Assembly (NCBI GenBank): GCA_934408725.1
Contig: CAKRVB010000007.1
Span: 1-64,000 of the forward strand
DNA length: 64,000 nt
DNA from: an uncultured Marvinbryantia sp.
GTDB taxonomy: Bacteria; Bacillota; Clostridia; Lachnospirales; Lachnospiraceae
Direction: 5' to 3'
In this document: positions 46,997 through 55,817 of the stretch, piece by piece
Numbering within the stretch: the stretch's first letter is position 1
Layout: each line of letters opens with the position of its first letter
Position numbers and translations under genes: made by a program
Notes under the pieces: generated by a model
The model's input: only the letters and a program-made list of their open reading frames with translations
The model's database searches: none
Told to the model about the DNA's origin: nothing

Positions 46997-48058
46997 CTAT
47001 TTCAGCAGATTATCATTTTCAAAATAGTCAATCTTCATTGCATGACGAACTTCCTGAAGTGTAGCAGCTGCCGTAGCCTCTGCCTTTTTACTTCCTTCCC
47101 GTAAAATCTCATAGACTTCCGGAAGCTTCTGTTCCCACATCTTACGTCTCTCACGAATCGGTTCTAACTCTGCCTGAAGAACTGCATTCAGGAACTTCTT
47201 CACTTTTACATCTCCCAGACCACCTCTCTGATAGTGATCCTTTAATTCCTGAAGGTTCTGATAATCCGGCAGGAACTCCTGGAAATATTCATCCCTACAA
47301 AATGCATCCAGATAAATAAATACCGGATTGCCCTCTACCTTACCCGGATCCTGTACTCTTAAGTGATTCGGGTCAGTAAACATGGACATCACCTTTTTCT
47401 TAATATCTTCCGGTTCTTCAGAAAGATAAATACAGTTACCCAGAGACTTGCTCATCTTGGCCTTACCATCAATCCCTGGCAGACGCAGACAAGCCTGATT
47501 CTGAGGAAGCATAATGCTCGGATCCGTCAATGTCTCCCCATATACACTGTTGAACTTGTGCACAATCTCCTTGCACTGTTCCAGCATTGGCATCTGATCT
47601 TCTCCTACCGGAACGGTCGTTGCATGGAATGCTGTGATATCTGCGGCCTGGCTGATCGGATAACAGAAGAATCCGGTCGGAATGCTGGCTTCGAAGTCAC
47701 GCATCTTGATCTCTGCCTTAACGGTTGGATTTCGCTGCAATCTGGATACCGTAACCAGATTCATATAATAAAAGGTCAGCTCTGTCAGCTGTGGTACCAT
47801 AGACTGAATAAATATCGTGGACTTTTCAGGATCCAGTCCACAAGCCAGATAATCCAGTGCTACCTGCATAATATTCTGCCGCACCTTCTCCGGATGTTCT
47901 GCATTGTCTGTCAGAGCCTGTGCATCTGCGATCATAATATAAATCTCATCATATTCTCCGCTGTTCTGCAGTCTGACTCTCTCTTTTAAAGATCCTACAT
48001 AATGTCCTACATGAAGCCGTCCAGTTGGACGGTCACCTGTTAAAATAATCTTTTTCAC
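46997..48058 (-). CDS. trpS: Tryptophanyl-tRNA synthetase
   Basis: 353 residues, class I synthetase with HIGH-type motif [12 protein letters not shown] and KMSKS-type motif [10 protein letters not shown]. Slightly longer than the ~330 aa of common bacterial TrpS, with the extension towards the C-terminus. No T-box leader is seen in the short gap to the upstream tRNA terminator. Confidence 0.95.
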   Translation of the reverse strand: MKKIILTGDRPTGRLHVGHYVGSLKERVRLQNSGEYDEIYIMIADAQALTDNAEHPEKVRQNIMQVALDYLACGLDPEKSTIFIQSMVPQLTELTFYYMNLVTVSRLQRNPTVKAEIKMRDFEASIPTGFFCYPISQAADITAFHATTVPVGEDQMPMLEQCKEIVHKFNSVYGETLTDPSIMLPQNQACLRLPGIDGKAKMSKSLGNCIYLSEEPEDIKKKVMSMFTDPNHLRVQDPGKVEGNPVFIYLDAFCRDEYFQEFLPDYQNLQELKDHYQRGGLGDVKVKKFLNAVLQAELEPIRERRKMWEQKLPEVYEILREGSKKAEATAAATLQEVRHAMKIDYFENDNLLK

Positions 48059-48090
48059 AAGTTGCCCCCACTTTCTCTCGTATCAGTATG

Positions 48091-48134
48091 AAAAAAAATA
48101 CCCCGATAAACCAGTAATATCAAGTCTATCGAGG
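48091..48134 (-). terminator. Terminator of the tRNA-Met gene
   Basis: CCTCGATAGAC pairs with GTTTATCGGGG (two G-U pairs) around a 12-base loop; eight U follow. It starts 10 bases after the tRNA 3' end. Confidence 0.8.
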
Positions 48135-48143
48135 CTATTCACA

Positions 48144-48217
48144 TAGCGGAAGGGAGATTTGAACTCTCGACACCACGGGTATGAACCGTGTGCTCTAGCC
48201 AACTGAGCTATTCCGCC
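48144..48217 (-). tRNA. tRNA-Met (CAT), elongator type
   Basis: 74 bases folding as a full cloverleaf: acceptor GGCGGAA/TTCCGCT, D-arm GCTC/GAGC, anticodon stem CACGG/CCGTG with loop TTCATAC (anticodon CAT at 48181-48183), T-loop TTCAAAT. CCA is not encoded. The anticodon stem lacks the three G-C pairs of an initiator, so it is the elongator (a tilS-modified tRNA-Ile2 is less likely). It has a G1-U72 wobble and an A50-C64 mismatch in the T-stem. Confidence 0.93.
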
Positions 48218-48293
48218 ACAACAATCAGTATTATAATGGATGATATGAATGTTGTCAACTGTTTTTTGTATGATTTTTCAAAAATCTGCCCCG

Positions 48294-48590
48294 TTAATTC
48301 TGCGCACGAAACAGGATCTCATCCTCTCCCACCATTCCGAGCTTCTCTTTTGCAATCTCTCCTGCATACTCTTCTGTCTTAACCTTTTCCTGCAGCTGTG
48401 CAATCTCTTCTGTGCGTTCGCTCTCATCTTCCAGCTGGGAATTCAGCTTTTCGATCTGCTGCACATATCCGGCATTCTTATCCTTCAGCTGGCTGCTCTG
48501 TACTAGCATCACACACAGCAAAATGAATACAACCGCCGAAATACAGATAATCTCTCTGCGGTTACTGCCCTTATATTTCTTTCTTGCCAT
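48294..48590 (-). CDS. divIC: DivIC/FtsB-type septum protein
   Basis: 98 residues: short basic cytosolic start (MARKKYKGSNRR), one membrane helix (about 14-32) and an extracellular coiled coil (KNAGYVQQIEKLNSQLEDES) ending in a short tail, the exact layout of DivIC. It helps to assemble the division septum. ATG 48590 follows GGGAG. Downstream of yabQ, as in Bacillus. Confidence 0.88.
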   Translation of the reverse strand: MARKKYKGSNRREIICISAVVFILLCVMLVQSSQLKDKNAGYVQQIEKLNSQLEDESERTEEIAQLQEKVKTEEYAGEIAKEKLGMVGEDEILFRAQN

Positions 48591-48629
48591 TCTATACTCC
48601 CAAAAAACGTTGCTGTTCACTCTGTGACT

Positions 48630-48962
48630 CTAAGTCATTTTACCTCTATTTCTGAACTTTTTCAACAGCTTTATACAAATCCTTCGTAAAAATGACGCCA
48701 CTCTCCACTGGCACCAGGCACCCAGAATCACTGCTGCCGCTGAGTACAGCCGTATCGCTCCTTCATTTACCCGAAATACTGCAATAAAAATCGCCAGCGC
48801 CGCACTGCACCAGTAGCAAAAATCTTCCAGATTCACTGCCAGGTCACTATGCCGAATCAGCCTTCGCGCACCGACAAGCAGCAGGTATTCCACAACCAGC
48901 AGCATTCCGACCAGAAAACTGACTGCAAAAAAAGATGCCTCCTGTCTGATCCCCTCGCTCAT
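48630..48962 (-). CDS. yabQ: Spore cortex protein YabQ
   Basis: 110 residues, three or four membrane helices, opening EASFFAVSFLVGMLLVVEYLLL as in YabQ. In Bacillus it is made in the mother cell and needed for the spore cortex. Two bases separate it from yabP. The rest of the cluster matches the Bacillus order. Confidence 0.85.
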   Translation of the reverse strand: MSEGIRQEASFFAVSFLVGMLLVVEYLLLVGARRLIRHSDLAVNLEDFCYWCSAALAIFIAVFRVNEGAIRLYSAAAVILGAWCQWRVASFLRRICIKLLKKFRNRGKMT

Positions 48963-48964
48963 CC

Positions 48965-49249
48965 TCAGCTCATCAGCCGCTGCAGCAGACTGCCCTCTTT
49001 TTTCTTTTTATGCCCTCTGTCGGAATAGGTCAGACTGTCTACCTGGCCTTCCAGATCTGCCTCTCCCTTTTCCAGATTCAATTTACTGATATGCAGTCCT
49101 TTTCCTTTGATACTCAGCATTCCCATTTCTGTATCCATCAGGATCTCTGTTTCATCAAAAGAAAGCACATCACTGATCCCGGTGACTGTTCCGCTTTTTC
49201 TCCCAGATATCCAGATCTTATGTCCTCCGGTAATCTGCTTTTCCTCCAT
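48965..49249 (-). CDS. yabP: Sporulation protein YabP
   Basis: 94 residues. The core KIWISGRKSGTVTGISDVLSFDETEILMDTEMGMLSIKGKGLHISKLNLEKGEADLEGQV matches the YabP/YqfC fold; a Lys-rich C-terminus follows. It acts in mother-cell sporulation with YabQ. First gene of yabP-yabQ-divIC. Confidence 0.9.
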   Translation of the reverse strand: MEEKQITGGHKIWISGRKSGTVTGISDVLSFDETEILMDTEMGMLSIKGKGLHISKLNLEKGEADLEGQVDSLTYSDRGHKKKKEGSLLQRLMS

Positions 49250-49320
49250 CCATTCACCCTCTTCGCCGGACTGTTATAGTCTTGATTTATATTATGTCCG
49301 CCATCGGATCTCAGAACAGA

Positions 49321-49360
49321 AAAATCTCGCAAATGATGCCGATTGTCGATCAGATGCGAG
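49321..49360 (-). terminator. Terminator downstream of rlbA
   Basis: CTCGCA/TGCGAG outer stem with inner TGAT/ATCA; ATTTTT follows on the minus strand. It separates hup-rlbA from yabPQ-divIC. Confidence 0.65.
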
Positions 49361-49378
49361 TTCTTTTTTTCTTTCCTG

Positions 49379-49618
49379 TCAGATGTACTTGTATAACTCC
49401 TGTGCTTCGTCTTTTTTCACAGTCTCCTGCACATTCAGCACTTCTACTTTTACGCTTCTGGTTCCGAACTGAATCTCAATGATATCTCCGGCTTTCACAT
49501 TCACAGACGCTTTTGCCACCTTATCATTCACCAGCACTCTCCCTGCATCACAGGCTTCGTTAGCCACAGTACGCCGCTTAATCAGTCTGGATACTTTTAA
49601 AAATTTATCAAGTCTCAT
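49379..49618 (-). CDS. rlbA: S4-domain RNA-binding protein (RlbA/YabO type)
   Basis: 79 residues, a lone S4 domain: MRLDKFLKVSRLIKRRTVANEACDAGRVLVNDKVAKASVNVKAGDIIEI. It resembles Hsp15/RqcP-type factors that help clear stalled 50S subunits. Downstream of hup, as in Bacillus. Confidence 0.92.
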   Translation of the reverse strand: MRLDKFLKVSRLIKRRTVANEACDAGRVLVNDKVAKASVNVKAGDIIEIQFGTRSVKVEVLNVQETVKKDEAQELYKYI

Positions 49619-49684
49619 ACTTACTCCTATATTAGAAAAGGGGGAACTGTTCAGCCCCCACTGTGAAGATACTAAATAAATACG

Positions 49685-49708
49685 AAAAAGGGAGCCTATC
49701 CAGCTCCC
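49685..49708 (-). terminator. Terminator after hup
   Basis: GGGAGC/GCTCCC with a 7-base loop, followed by five U on the minus strand. A second G/C inverted repeat (GGGGG..CCCCC) lies close to rlbA. Confidence 0.75.
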
Positions 49709-49725
49709 AGTTTCACATCTCTTAA

Positions 49726-49998
49726 TTAGTTGATAGCATCCTTTAATGCTTTTCCTGCTTTGAACTTCGGAGACTTGGATGCTGCGATCTGCATGGTCTC
49801 ACCTGTCTGAGGATTTCTTCCTTCTCTTGCAGCTCTTTCAGATACTTCAAATGTTCCAAATCCTACTAACTGGATCTTTTCACCTTTTTTTAATTCTTCT
49901 TCAACAACTTCTGTGAAAGCCTTTAATGCCTTCTCTGCATCTTTTCTGGATAATTCTGTCTTTTCAGCAATTGCTGCAATTAATTCTGTTTTGTTCAT
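49726..49998 (-). CDS. hup: HU DNA-binding protein
   Basis: 90 residues, the standard HU size; [28 protein letters not shown] and [22 protein letters not shown] are diagnostic (the latter holds the DNA-bending arm). Bends and compacts DNA as a dimer. SD AGGAGG before the ATG. Confidence 0.97.
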   Translation of the reverse strand: MNKTELIAAIAEKTELSRKDAEKALKAFTEVVEEELKKGEKIQLVGFGTFEVSERAAREGRNPQTGETMQIAASKSPKFKAGKALKDAIN

Positions 49999-50120
49999 GA
50001 AAATGATTCCTCCTCTTATCTCTTCACCCTTCCCTTAAACAGGAAAGTCTATGCACTGAAATTTTCCCTTTTCAAATGCCTGTTATATTTATATACCGAG
50101 TGCCCCGTTTTGTCAAGCAT

Positions 50121-51104
50121 TTAGAGCATTTGTCGCAGAAATACGCCTCTTTTTTCCTCCTGCACAGCCAGTTTTTTCAGTTTTTCTCCATTCTTTCCAG
50201 ACAGGCAGGCTTTCCTGCAATTATAATACTGATTAGCCAGTTTCCAGAACTTTTCCGGATAGCAGAGCCGTATAAAAAGATACTTTCGTTCTCCTTCTGA
50301 AAGAGGCCTGATACGTTCATATGCTTCTATCATACGCTTTCCCATTTTCAGAGACCACTCCTGCTTTTCCATGATTTTCCGTACAAACTGGTACAGATCG
50401 CTGACAGGAATATCATACCCACATTTTTCAAAATTAGACGTAAAAATCTGCTTTTTTCCAAGAAAATAAATGTTATGCTGATTATAGTTGCCATGGCACA
50501 TTTCTCCGGCTTCCACGCTCGCCCTGTACAACGTCTCATACCCGGAATTCTCCAGCATTTCCAGCGCTTCTCTGGCCTGTCTGGCATATTCCGGGTACTG
50601 CTTCAGAAACATACTTTCAAATTCCGTCTTTTGTTTCCGTTTCCGCACGAACTCATTCACTTTTTTCAGTTCCTGGTTGTGCCGTTTCCAGACTTCTGTC
50701 AGGCATTCTCCTGCATACAGTCTTTCTCCCTCTGCCTGTGGCCAGACCATCATTGTATGAAGATGAGCCAGATTCGCAGTCGCAGCTTCCACGTCAAAAG
50801 CGCTGGACGTATCGCATTCTCTTCCTTCCTGCCAGTCTTTCAGCACACAGGGATTGTCATCCCAGTCCCGGCACAGATAAGCTCCTTCTCTGCCGGCCAT
50901 AACTTTATCTGTATAACGCAGCCCCTTCTGCTCCATGCGCTCCAGCAGCTGATTGGTAAACACGATCTTTTTTTCACTTCCGGTATAATCCGTCAGCAGC
51001 TTTTTCCCCAGAGAGGTCTCACAAATATAAGAGCCTCTTCCACGTCTTGCACTGATCAGCTCCAGGTCATACTGCTCTAATAGTTTCAGGCTTTTTTCGT
51101 TCAC
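50121..51104 (-). CDS. CotS-family spore coat kinase-like protein
   Basis: 327 residues of the CotS/CotI/YsxE family, an aminoglycoside-phosphotransferase-like kinase fold. Motif CHGNYNQHNIYF (catalytic loop equivalent H-G-N-x-x-x-x-N) lies at about 207-218. The DFG-like metal position reads SNFEKC, not the usual D-F/D-E, so phosphotransfer is in doubt. A possible sigma-E promoter (CATAAAC..CATAGGAT) lies about 30 bases before the GGGAGGGG ribosome site. Likely spore coat. Confidence 0.8.
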   Translation of the reverse strand: MNEKSLKLLEQYDLELISARRGRGSYICETSLGKKLLTDYTGSEKKIVFTNQLLERMEQKGLRYTDKVMAGREGAYLCRDWDDNPCVLKDWQEGRECDTSSAFDVEAATANLAHLHTMMVWPQAEGERLYAGECLTEVWKRHNQELKKVNEFVRKRKQKTEFESMFLKQYPEYARQAREALEMLENSGYETLYRASVEAGEMCHGNYNQHNIYFLGKKQIFTSNFEKCGYDIPVSDLYQFVRKIMEKQEWSLKMGKRMIEAYERIRPLSEGERKYLFIRLCYPEKFWKLANQYYNCRKACLSGKNGEKLKKLAVQEEKRGVFLRQML

Positions 51105-51160
51105 TCATACCCCTCCCCCCTGCTCCTTCTATCCTATGCAGGAGAGAGATGGTTTATGTG

Positions 51161-52492
51161 TCAGTTTTCTGCGCTGTTCCCATAGGTCTTCAGCAGATAT
51201 TCCCGTTCATTATGTTCTGGTGTTTCAAGAACATCTTCCAACATCTGGTTCAGGATTTCCCCGATTTTCTTTCCTGGCTCCATTCCTGCTGCAATCAGGT
51301 CTTTCCCGGTTACCTGAAGGTTCTTCAGCGATATACAGTCTTTCCGTTTCAGGATTTCATCGTACACCTGATGAACACGCTCCAGATTGACCAGCTTTTC
51401 TATTTTGCGGTATTCGCTCTGTGCCAGTATGTCTGCCCCCATTACCTGAAACAGTCCCGGAAAGATGTCTTCTCCGGCCCGGTGCAAGAGACGCCGAATC
51501 TGTCGTTCATCTGGCTGCGGTCTGGCATCGTGATACAACACAATACGTTTCACCTGATCCATTGTCGCATTATCAAACTTTAATCTCCGCATAATCCGGA
51601 CAGTTTCCTGCGCACTTACGTTAGCATGTCCGTGAAAATGATCCACCCCATCTACTGTTGTCCTGGTCTGTGGTTTTCCAAAGTCATGGAACAGCACAGA
51701 CAGACGAAGAACTTTTTCCGGATCTGTGAATTCCAGAGCTTTTAACGTATGCTCCCCTACAGAATACATATGATGGGGATGATGCTGCGGAGTCTCCATC
51801 ATGACATCAAATTCCGGCAGTACCACACGGGTTATACCAAGCTCATAAGCAGTTCGCAGCATCTCCGGATGTGGAGACACCAGCAGCTTCACCAGCTCTG
51901 TCTGAATTCGCTCTGCGCTGATATCCTTCAGATTCCCAGCCAGTGCTCTTGCAGCATCTGCCGTCTCCTTTTCAATCTCGAACCCAAGCTGAGCCGCAAA
52001 CCTTACCGCCCGAAGTATGCGCAGGGCATCTTCTTCGAACCGTTCTCTGGCCACACCTACGCAGCGAATCACACCATGTTTCAGATCTTCTATCCCACCA
52101 AATGCATCTACCATTCCACAGCGATCATTATAAGCCATGGCATTGATTGTAAAATCTCTTCTTCGCAGATCTTCTTTTAATTCTCCGGTAAAATTCACCT
52201 GCTCCGGATGCCGATGATCCCGGTATTCTCCGTCAACCCGATATGTAGTGACCTCAAATCCTTCTTTGTCCATCATCACGGTCACGGTTCCATGTTCAAT
52301 CCCGGTATCAATCGTACGGTGAAACAGCTCCTTGACCTGCTCCGGAAGCGCTGATGTGGTGATATCCCAGTCTGCCGGGATTCTTCCCAGCACGCTGTCG
52401 CGAACGCAGCCGCCTACTGCATATGCTTCGTAGCCGGCTGCCTCCAGAGTCTGAATCACCACTTTTACCTTTTCTGGTAACTGTATCTTCAT
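51161..52492 (-). CDS. cca: CCA tRNA nucleotidyltransferase
   Basis: 443 residues. Class II nucleotidyltransferase head with AVGGCVRDSVLGRIPADWDITTSALP and the RRDFTINAMAYN fingertip, an RNA-binding middle domain, and an HD domain (LFHDFGKPQTRT) near 255-265. It adds or repairs the CCA end. Consistent with the CCA-less tRNA gene in this window. 15 bases before the start of uppP's downstream end; may be co-transcribed. Confidence 0.95.
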   Translation of the reverse strand: MKIQLPEKVKVVIQTLEAAGYEAYAVGGCVRDSVLGRIPADWDITTSALPEQVKELFHRTIDTGIEHGTVTVMMDKEGFEVTTYRVDGEYRDHRHPEQVNFTGELKEDLRRRDFTINAMAYNDRCGMVDAFGGIEDLKHGVIRCVGVARERFEEDALRILRAVRFAAQLGFEIEKETADAARALAGNLKDISAERIQTELVKLLVSPHPEMLRTAYELGITRVVLPEFDVMMETPQHHPHHMYSVGEHTLKALEFTDPEKVLRLSVLFHDFGKPQTRTTVDGVDHFHGHANVSAQETVRIMRRLKFDNATMDQVKRIVLYHDARPQPDERQIRRLLHRAGEDIFPGLFQVMGADILAQSEYRKIEKLVNLERVHQVYDEILKRKDCISLKNLQVTGKDLIAAGMEPGKKIGEILNQMLEDVLETPEHNEREYLLKTYGNSAEN

Positions 52493-52507
52493 ATGCTCTC
52501 CTTTTTG

Positions 52508-53335
52508 TTATCCCTGTCCCCAGAAGAATGCCAGCACTACAATACCAAGGATAATACGATACCATCCAAACACGGTAAAGCTGTGCTTGCGAATATAACC
52601 AAGCAGCAATTTGATCACCACAATAGATACTACAAATGCCACCACCATGCCTACAAGGAGTAATACCACTTCACTGGTGGAAAATACCAGACCAAACTTC
52701 AGAATCTTCAGCAGGCTGGCTCCCAGCATAACCGGCACTGCCAGGAAAAAGGTAAACTCTGCTGCCACGGTTCTGGAAATACCGATCATGATGGCTCCCA
52801 GAATGGTTGCTCCGGATCTGGACGTTCCAGGGAATACCGCTGCAATCAGCTGGAATGCCCCAATGCAGAATGCCATCGGATAAGTGATCTGTGCAATGCT
52901 GTTTACCTTCGGTACCACATCTTTATTCTGGTGTTCTATTATAATAAACAGCACACCAAATACAATCAGCGCAAAGGCTACCGTCCAGTAATTATAAAAC
53001 AGACGGTCCAGTTCATCTTCAAATAATATTCCTACTACGGCAGCCGGTACGCAGGCTACCAGAATCTTAAACCACATAGAGAAGGTATCTTTTTTGATGA
53101 AAAACCTCTCTTTTGTAGAAAACGGCCACAGCTGTGGAAAATACAAGACTACAACAGCCAATATGGCGCCCAGCTGAATAACCACCAGGAACATGGACAT
53201 GAATTCATCAGTTACATCCAGCTTCACCAGTTCATCCAGCAAAATCATATGACCGGTACTGCTGACCGGAAGCCATTCTGTGATTCCTTCTACAATCCCG
53301 AATAAGATTGCTTTTAAAATTTCAATTATTTCCAT
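52508..53335 (-). CDS. uppP: Undecaprenyl-diphosphatase (bacitracin-resistance type)
   Basis: 275 residues, eight or so membrane helices, motifs EGITEWLPVSSTGHMIL and FPGTSRSGATILGA with the catalytic Glu/Arg. Recycles undecaprenyl pyrophosphate after wall polymer transfer. Upstream of cca by 15 bases. Confidence 0.96.
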   Translation of the reverse strand: MEIIEILKAILFGIVEGITEWLPVSSTGHMILLDELVKLDVTDEFMSMFLVVIQLGAILAVVVLYFPQLWPFSTKERFFIKKDTFSMWFKILVACVPAAVVGILFEDELDRLFYNYWTVAFALIVFGVLFIIIEHQNKDVVPKVNSIAQITYPMAFCIGAFQLIAAVFPGTSRSGATILGAIMIGISRTVAAEFTFFLAVPVMLGASLLKILKFGLVFSTSEVVLLLVGMVVAFVVSIVVIKLLLGYIRKHSFTVFGWYRIILGIVVLAFFWGQG

Positions 53336-53366
53336 TTTCTTTCCTTTCTATCTATGGTTTCCATTA

Positions 53367-55817
53367 TTATTCCTGATACTTATCCAGGAAACCAATAAAC
53401 TGATTGTCTGATTTCTCAAACAGTGCCAGGGAATCCTCGTCACTGAGCAGATACGTATCATCCGCGCCAGGTTCATAAAAACTGATATTTCCCCACTGGT
53501 CATACCCGTTCAGAATTCGGATGCCCTCTGTCGTATCCGCCAGCACCGGATTACCTTCGCTGATGAAATAAAGAATCTCATCCATATTGCATCCAGCCAG
53601 ATTTAGTACCATCTTATCTGGAAGCTGCTGTGCCAGCGCTGCCTCATCCATTGTACCATTTAAAATACACGGATCGATGGAAGACAACGGTATGGTACTC
53701 TCTGTTGCCTTATTTCCTCTTTCCCAGATGTACTGATGGCTCTGGTTGACCACTACGCCAAGCAATTCGTCTGCCTTCACAATTGCAGTATTCGCATGCT
53801 CATACATTCCGGCCAGCTGACCTTTGGCATACACATAGTAGATTTCCTGCGTGTCTTCCTGATACGGAATCATCACAGTCTTGTTTCCATTTTCCACCAT
53901 CATGCTGCTGCGTATCACCTTCGGTGTCTGGGAAATGATACCGGCACCAATCAGAAGTACCACCTCTGTCTTTTTCCGGTCTGTCACCTGCGTAGTCAGT
54001 CCAATACCGGTATCTTCTGCCACATTATCAATAATATGATCTTCCGCCGCCTCTACCCAGTCATTTCCAGACTTCTGTACTCTTGTCATGGTCAGAAGAC
54101 GATCTGAGATCTCTCCTCCTGTGACATAATATCCTGTCTGCGCATACTCCTTTTGTGGTTCTCCATTCTCATCCACAATATTGACCTGTTTCATTGGAAA
54201 GAGCTCGGTTCCCTCCTCGCTGCTGTCAATATCCGCCTCATCTGCCACACCATACACCAGCGACTCGCCCAGATAACCCAGCATCCGGATTCGTTCACTG
54301 CCTGCGCAAGTGATCTCTTTTACCTCTCCGGTATCCAGATTCATCATAGAAATCGTACTGGAATTATATGGTTCATTTTCTTTCAGATATGCAAAATGCT
54401 GACCGGTAGCAGAACCTTCCACGCAGCCCAGCTTCAGACCTTCCATCAATGTTGTCATCTCCATAGTTGCCAGATTGATCTGATAAATATTTCCATCCAG
54501 AAGCATATAGAAGCTGCTCTGGTCCTCTGTAATATAGGCCAGTTCTTCCACATCCCTGCGAAGGAGATCATAGGACCGGTTGGTATCCACAAACAGCTTT
54601 TCCTCCACAGTACCTGAAGATGCATCGTAATGATACAGCCCTACACCTGATTCACCTTCATGACGTCCCCGGTTCATGTAACCGGCTACAATGAAGTACA
54701 CATTACCACCCGGGCTGACATTCAGGACTCTGATATCATGTTCTCCATAAATATCCCGATAATCGCTGTCTCCTTTCTGACGGAAGGTAAAGATCTGCGC
54801 CATCTTGCCGCTCTGTACATCGTAACTCCAGAGTTCGCCACTCTGTTCAAATGCGAAATAGTTGTGGCTGGAGTCACTGGCAAAAGAAATATCATTCTGC
54901 GTGATGCCAAGATCAATGCCGCTGTCCGTAATCACGCCATTATCCGGATCAAAGACTTCATCTGTGGTTCGTTCAAAATCCAGCAACATAACCACTTCAT
55001 CAGCATAACGCAGGCGGAAGTATTCATTTACCGTATACAGTTCCACATTTTCTTCCTCATCTGTAGCACTGATCAGGTATTGCTGGGTAATGGTCGCTGT
55101 TGTTTCATTCAGTTCTTTTATGGCAGGAATGGATTTGTAATAAATCTGCGGATTCAGATTGCCCCATTCCAGCTGTTCCGGTGTGGTATGAATATCCATA
55201 TAGGAAAGGTTGGTCTGTTCCACATCGTATTCCGGTTCCAGATAAACAGCCAGGGAATCTGCATTCTTATTCAGACAGTTATCTGAGAACATATTTACAA
55301 AATCCAGATATTCCTTTGTATGCAGGCTGTCCTGCTGTACCAGTCTGGTGTAATAATAGACATCCTTTCCGTCAGACTTCAATTGTATCTGCAATGCATA
55401 TTCCTGATTCATACGAATCTTGCTTGCCAGAGTAAAATTCGCCGTAATATATTCACCGTCGTTCTGAATGTCTGTCACTTTCGTATTTTCCAGGGATTTT
55501 GAACCATCTATGGTCAGTACTTCAAAATAAATATCCTGGACATTTGCACCAAAGGTTTGAATATGAAGCGATACATCACGATCTGTGGAAATCGGGGTCA
55601 ATGTATCCCGGATGGTCAACGCTTCCATCGGCTCCACATACCCATGCAGCGGATCCATATCTGTATCCTGATACCGCATGTAAACAAGCGGTAAGGTTGC
55701 CTTTTTCATATCCTCTGTCTGAATGGTGGTCTCATCATCCATAATATAGGCAAATCCTGCCACCGAACCGATGAAGATCAGAAAAAGCACCACGATTCTA
55801 ATCAGTATCTTTTTCAT
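53367..55817 (-). CDS. Large exported protein of unknown function
   Basis: 816 residues. One N-terminal membrane anchor (about 5-26, VVLFLIFIGSVAGFAYIMD); the rest is outside the cell, acidic and beta-rich. From about 300 on, repeated patterns such as YFAFEQSGELWSYDVQSGK, VYFIVAGYMNR and FYMLLDGNIYQINLA look like blades of a beta-propeller. The middle (about 155-260) may be a separate domain. I recognise no named family. It overlaps the upstream methyltransferase gene by 20 bases, so the two are co-expressed. Confidence 0.8.
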   Translation of the reverse strand: MKKILIRIVVLFLIFIGSVAGFAYIMDDETTIQTEDMKKATLPLVYMRYQDTDMDPLHGYVEPMEALTIRDTLTPISTDRDVSLHIQTFGANVQDIYFEVLTIDGSKSLENTKVTDIQNDGEYITANFTLASKIRMNQEYALQIQLKSDGKDVYYYTRLVQQDSLHTKEYLDFVNMFSDNCLNKNADSLAVYLEPEYDVEQTNLSYMDIHTTPEQLEWGNLNPQIYYKSIPAIKELNETTATITQQYLISATDEEENVELYTVNEYFRLRYADEVVMLLDFERTTDEVFDPDNGVITDSGIDLGITQNDISFASDSSHNYFAFEQSGELWSYDVQSGKMAQIFTFRQKGDSDYRDIYGEHDIRVLNVSPGGNVYFIVAGYMNRGRHEGESGVGLYHYDASSGTVEEKLFVDTNRSYDLLRRDVEELAYITEDQSSFYMLLDGNIYQINLATMEMTTLMEGLKLGCVEGSATGQHFAYLKENEPYNSSTISMMNLDTGEVKEITCAGSERIRMLGYLGESLVYGVADEADIDSSEEGTELFPMKQVNIVDENGEPQKEYAQTGYYVTGGEISDRLLTMTRVQKSGNDWVEAAEDHIIDNVAEDTGIGLTTQVTDRKKTEVVLLIGAGIISQTPKVIRSSMMVENGNKTVMIPYQEDTQEIYYVYAKGQLAGMYEHANTAIVKADELLGVVVNQSHQYIWERGNKATESTIPLSSIDPCILNGTMDEAALAQQLPDKMVLNLAGCNMDEILYFISEGNPVLADTTEGIRILNGYDQWGNISFYEPGADDTYLLSDEDSLALFEKSDNQFIGFLDKYQE

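Noticed and set aside
49250..49320. Sigma-E promoter before yabP
   Set aside because: CATAATAT fits the -10 loosely, but no convincing -35 lies at the right distance.
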